Assembly: GCF_016808335.1 (NCBI RefSeq)
Contig: NC_053146.1
Location: 26,628,938-26,692,937, forward strand
Length of the DNA: 64,000 bases
Direction of reading: 5' to 3'
Origin: Panicum virgatum
Taxonomy: Eukaryota > Streptophyta > Magnoliopsida > Poales > Poaceae
Shown: piece after piece, positions 59,135 to 64,000 of the stretch
How positions within the stretch are numbered: position 1 is the first letter of the stretch
Layout of the letters: each line of letters begins with the position of its first letter
Program-made: the position numbers and the translations under genes
Notes under the pieces: generated by a model
The model's input: the letters and a program-made list of their open reading frames with translations, nothing else
Databases searched by the model: none
Told to the model about the DNA's origin: nothing

Positions 59135-59662
59135 CTGAATCAAAAAGGATTCAAATGTGAGTAATGTGATTATCTCAAGACTTCTCAAATAAAGCTTTAA
59201 GAGGACTGCAGAAAAGCAAATATGATTCTAAATCAAAAGATGATATAGTTCCAACTCAGAAAATAATAAACCACAATTGGTACTGGTTCATCATTTGAGA
59301 TTCCAAGAAATAAAAGATCCTTATAACAACAAAATGGGGCTTAGGATGAAGGCATGACTCAAAACCATATTTTTCATCCAAGGAAACCTAAGCATTTAAC
59401 AAGCATGCTACTAAAATCAAAATTTAACTCACTCATGATTTAAGCACACTAACACTTATCTATGAGGATTCATACTAAAAATTCCTTAAAAAGCTCATGT
59501 AACAACTTCAAACACTAAGAACTAATTCAAACATCATCTAGATATGCATGCACGTCCTGACCGTCCTCACAAGATAAACAATTGCCAACTATTGTTGGGC
59601 TTACGTGGTTAGCACGGTGGCATACATAAATACGGCTCTCCCTATATAACTAGTCGATACAT
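59135..59662 (-). other. Internal spacer between leader and ORF0
   Basis: AT-rich, no ORF of note. It is the part of the internal region lost from the second copy, since homology to the left leader ends at 59663. Confidence 0.5.
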
Positions 59663-60412
59663 TCTAACCGTTCTTACTTATCGAATCGCGGTTAGTGTAC
59701 CTGCAGAAGATTGACAGAACAACATATATATATATATATATATCCAATGAACCTTTCATGTCAGCACTCATGAAAGCGTCCCCAAACATTACCGCTCACT
59801 ATAGAAGCGGCAGCCATACAATTTCCGCCGTATGGCCAACGTTAACATACGCTACTCAGAAGCGTATTCACAAGTTCCTTTACTCCCAATATAGTCGACC
59901 AAGATCGATATATTGGCAGCAGCTCAAGTAGGCCACTGCTTAAGCGCAGCGTTCGGTTCGCATCGCTGACGGGAAGGTCAGACTCCCTCAGCTGACTGAG
60001 CACACTTTACTTCCAATATAGTCAACTAATAGTCGGTATATTGGAAGCACCTCAAGTAAGCCACTGCTTGAGGGCAGCGTTCGGCTCGCATCACCGACGG
60101 GAAGATCAGACTCCCTCAGCTGACTGAGGATCCTTACCTTCTTACCTCAACGTAGGTGCGTCGTTACAAAAATTAAGAGTTGCTTGTGAGTATGGTTTGA
60201 CAAAATATAAAGTGCTGGAAGTCAGATACATAAACCATACATAAATAACCACCTAGTAATTTCCGTAAATTCCATAGGACTTTACGTTCTATATACAACC
60301 CTTAACGAATCCAACGTAGTCTTCCGAAATTCTTTGTTGTTCAAATTTTATACGGAAAACGATTTTTAAGGTTCCAACACCTCTGGTGTACACTTGTAGC
60401 TGTGATACCAGC
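59663..60412 (-). mobile_element. Chromovirus leader with primer-binding site (right copy)
   Basis: On the minus strand TGGTATCACAGC (60399-60410) lies two bases inside the LTR end. It differs at one base from the usual initiator-methionine-tRNA site TGGTATCAGAGC. The leader contains the 127-bp tandem duplication (59886 and 60013) and a (TA)n run. It precedes ORF0. Confidence 0.85.
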
Positions 60413-63400
60413 TGTGGCAGAACCACCTGAATTATCCCGGCTCAAGTGCGCAGGCCATCACCATAAAGGCAACACCGGCTCAAATGCACTTCAAACGGAA
60501 CAATCCTTGGTCTGTCGGGTAACGTCCCGATACAACCACCGGTTCTTGGATCGAACAAGCATACCCCGCACGAAGGCGAGTGCAGAGATATTACAACCAC
60601 AAGTTTTACATCACAGGCATAAAAGTTATTACAAACCAGTTCTAAATTATTATTACAAGACCAACCTTAGTAAACAGTTATACAAGCCATAACTTAAGTT
60701 CAGAGTTTAGACAGCGGAAGATAAAACACGACGGCTACAACACGTCGCAAAAAGGATACCAGGCTAGCCCAAGCATGGTATCACACGTCATAGTCATTGC
60801 CGGTCGAAGACGTGTCCCACTCTACGGACCAGCCAGGAGGCAACGAGCAAGGATAGGTCAAGCTAGCGATTTGCTCCTCAAAACTCATACCTGAAAAGGT
60901 TTACAACAGCAAGGCTGAGTATTCTAATACTCAGCAAGACTTAACCGTCAACGGGTCTAAGTAGCCCACTATAGCTAGACTATGCAGGGTTTGTGAGGCT
61001 CTGGTTTTCCTTTTGCTGAAAAGCAATAAAGAGTAGGTCCTTACTTTCAAGTTTTAGCTTTCAAGATTCTAGTTGATTTAACCATTCTATGTAAGCAACT
61101 ACTATCCAAACATGGTAGAAAACTAAGAAAACAACAAGATTGATAAATAATATTGTTGCGCTTATTACTCTGTGTGGCAAAGGGATCAAGTAGTCTCATA
61201 TCATCGTGAGAGACGGACGATTCTGAATCGAAATTCAACCTTGCAAGGATAAACCTAGCACACACGTCTGGAACACCGTCGGGTCGTTCCCAAACAACCG
61301 TTGACCTTTCTTTCCGGCTTGTGGATAGTGCCACTCTCTCCGACTACAGGGCTCCAAGGTCCACCCGTGTCCGGTCCACCCTTGTCCCTAGAAGTCGTAG
61401 TGTTGCGCAACATAAAAATAAACCTATCCCTAACAGAGAGTGGGAGGTATATCCACTCCCCGGTCCAATCGGCTACTAGGCTTGCCGCGTACCATATTTA
61501 CGGCATGTGGCTAGTACTTTCAAAAACTTAACCACCGCTACCACACACCGCGACCTTAGCAAGTTCATCAACACAGACGGGGTCTCACATAAAGTCATGA
61601 TGTCGAACACAACCCCGTCTGTCGTCCTTATATTGATAACAGAAAGGTAAACAATCAATTCCTATAAAACTCGCGAGTGACAGGCAATCACTCGACTTTT
61701 ACCGGTCCTATAAGCTTAGCAAGTAGTCGAACTCAAGTCTAGTATTCAGTACATAGGTTCCTAGGATCATGTATCTAGGGTTTCAATTCAAATCCTAAGA
61801 ACTGTAAATGCACAAGTAAATAATACAGTAAATGATAGTAATTTAAAATATAGGTTATGTCCGGGGCTTGCCTTCTCGGTAGTCGCTAACTATTTCAGCC
61901 CTAGGCTCTTCCGAACTTTGGTCCGGGGCTTCAGTTAGTACGGCGGTGTTCGCTTGAGCTTCGAGATCACCTCCGTCAGACTCCGGGATCAGCTCGTATG
62001 TCCCGTCCGATAAGGCAGTCGTGTCTATATGTAATGCAAGAACAACATTATAATCACACATGGGCAATCATTTATAGAGTAGTTAAATAACAAAGCTAAC
62101 TACACAAGGCATCATGATCAACAGCACAAATGAAGTGAACTACTCCATAAACAAGTGGGGGTGGTTTTCTATAACAAACATAACATGGTTTGTTAATAAA
62201 TCAACTACTCAGAGTACAAACAGTAATAAATTCTGCCAAAATTACACTAAACAGAACATGAATAAAGTAATCTACCCTGTAAAAAATCATGCCATAACAT
62301 CTAACCATTTAATCAGAACAAATCAATCATTCAGACAGCACATAGAACAAACTTGAATTATACAGGTCAAACTAGAACAAATCAGAACCTCAAAATTGAA
62401 CAAGAGGTCTACACAGAAATGAACTAGCTACTGTGAATTTTTCATGATTTTATCTACACAGAAATAAATATGAGAAAATAAACAAAACAGAACAACAGAT
62501 TAGCAAGATTCATTTTAGCTCCTGTTTTAGTCATGAACTGATGCTCAAACTTCCTGGACAAGCTAAGATACTCAAGAAGAATAAGCAGAAATATTTTCAT
62601 GATTTATTACGAACAGAAACTATTTACCATAAATAAAGTCTATTAAACAAGGATTAAAACAAATAAATAGCTACACATGAGAACTGATCATGAAACTTTT
62701 ATAGCAAAACTAGTGTCACATGAGCAAACTACCATAAAAATTCCAGAGCAAGACAAGCTTTCAATCATCAGATAAGAAAAAGATTAAATAACTAGCCTTT
62801 ATTTACCTAGTGACACAAAACCACTTGGACAGCAAAAACTTTCAACAAAAGCCTAACATATTATGATTTTACTGCATAGATATCTTCAAGAGGATTCCAA
62901 AACATCAAGATTTTCTATTTGACGAATTTTCTACGAATTGATATTGAATTTCAAAGTTCACTGAAAATCATAACAAAGAAGTCCCTATATGCACTATTCA
63001 TCTGAGTCTGGGCCTATTCAAATAACACCCTGAGTTTTATTTCCTTTCAACCCGAGGTCCCTGGGCCGGGTCAGAGAGAGGGGCAGCGGTTGACCGGCCG
63101 TTTCCCGGCGAGGGGCTCACCGGCGGCGAGGGGAACAAGGCGTGGGAGCTTCACGGGTTCACGGCGCACCACAGGGTGGTCTTGGGGTGCGGGGAGATGC
63201 TCGGAGGCGGCGGCTCGACGGAGCAGGGCGGGTCGGCGGCGGAGGCAAACGACGGCAGGGTAGCTCTGGTGAGGTTTTGGGCAAGGGGAAGTGGCCTGGG
63301 AGCTGCGCGGGGTCGAGGCAGACCTAGTGGCGGGGTCAATTGAGTGCGGGAGAGTGTGGAGGAGGGGGTTCGACGGCGAGCAGCGGCGGCGGAGCTCGGC

Positions 63401-64000
63401 TACGGTGGCGGAGCTCGAGGGCGAGGGGGTTTCGGTGGGAATTAGTCGACGGGAAGCAGCCAGGAAGTTGTGCAAGGGTGAGGCGGAGCTGTTGGAGTGC
63501 TCAGCGTGAGTGGAGTGGCTCTGGGGAGGCGGGTCGACAGCGAGATGAGCTCGCCGGCGTTCTGGCGGCGCGTTCTGGGGCGTGGGGGCGAGGAGAGAGC
63601 AAAAGAGTGAGGGGATTCGGTTCCTGGGGCTTTTGTAGTGCCCGTGCGCGCGATAGGGAAGGGTGGCGGCCTCTGCAGCGGGCGTGCCACCGCGGCGGCG
63701 AGGTGGCGGCCGGCGGGCTGCACTGGGCGGCGTGGCAAGGCGAGGAGGCACCAGCGCGGGCAAAGGAGAGCGGTGGGGAGCAATAGGGCGACGCGTGGCT
63801 AGAGCAGCAGGCGGAGGTGGCCTCCCGGCCGTTCCACAGCGGCGGGCGCAGCGCCGCTGTCTGCCGGCGGCGTGGAGCAGAGAGCCAGCAGGCTGGAGGA
63901 AGGGGATAAGGACCCAAATGTAATTTTTGAAATTCCAGGGACCCCACTGTAAAATAGCGATAACTTTTAAAATAGAGATCAAATGAAAAAGTGCCCAACA
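60413..64000 (-). mobile_element. Right (5') chromovirus LTR, truncated by the window edge
   Basis: It starts on the + strand with TGTGGCAGAACC at 60413 and matches the left LTR to 64000, which corresponds to 52670 in the left copy. About 387 bp, including the TGTGACACC start, lie outside the window, so the target duplication cannot be read. Divergence from the left copy is low, with two indels. Confidence 0.92.
61855..62024 (-). other. Putative acidic-peptide exon in the right chromovirus LTR
   Basis: Same exon as at 50505-50653, with CGA in place of TGA. It therefore reads through IVSDYREGKPRT to a stop at 61855. EGKPR is shared with LTR A (QEGKPRSI), supporting this copy as the unmutated form. 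Confidence 0.45.

Overview
The window reads as intergenic, transposon-dense DNA from a grass (Poaceae; panicoid-like is an inference). Reasons: long GC-rich/AT-rich alternation, CACTA, MULE, Harbinger, hAT and Stowaway-type elements nested in one another, and several gypsy LTR retrotransposons with 3-4 kb LTRs. I see no bacterial or organellar signature, no rRNA, no complete tRNA and no CRISPR.

Layout. 1-2077: 3' part of a long gypsy LTR. 2078-4351: end of a CACTA-like element holding a Mutator-like element (2285-3755, 9-bp target duplication). 4391-5126: a retroposed poly(A) sequence with a 17-bp target duplication. 5330-6467: a PIF/Harbinger-like element (TAA duplication). 6471-11149: no gene, low-complexity repeats. 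11150-14219: solo LTR (duplication CAGTC) holding a hAT-type MITE. 14502-16980 (minus) and 18444-21563 (plus): two related gag-only LTR elements. 23383-24115: exon-like pieces of an unrecognised gene. 25361-28480: another long LTR. 28880-30076: a CACTA inserted in the end of another CACTA. 30478-34320 (minus): the one convincing host gene, a spliced AIPP2-like protein. 34585-35268: MITE and ACCGGT array. 35295-40910: a second Harbinger-like copy split by a 4.4-kb solo LTR (35762-40135, duplication GCCGC). 42586-48291: a Tat-type gypsy deletion derivative with a spliced antisense ORF. 48292-64000 (minus): a chromovirus (Tekay/RIRE3-like) with ORF0, gag, protease, RT, RNase H, integrase and chromodomain, arranged LTR-internal-LTR-partial internal.

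Function. The chromovirus has three disabling lesions (gag frameshift, TGA between protease and RT, TAG between integrase core and chromodomain), so it cannot make its full polyprotein, although the two LTR-leader copies differ by only about 2 percent over the leader. The gag-only and Tat-derived elements would depend on proteins supplied in trans. The host gene is expected to act in transcriptional repression through a chromatin-reader complex, but its N-terminal PHD finger is not visible here.

The most interesting signal is shared by all the long LTRs: each has a GC-rich, ORF-bearing 5' block, an AT-rich intron-like block, and then a short exon coding for an acidic peptide. Three of these exons begin at the same splice phase and two diverged ones differ largely at synonymous or conservative positions. 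This suggests a small spliced gene inside the LTR itself. A second signal is a 15-bp palindromic motif (ACCGGTCNGACCGGT) repeated both in the LTRs and, in frame, in the gag of the gag-only elements.
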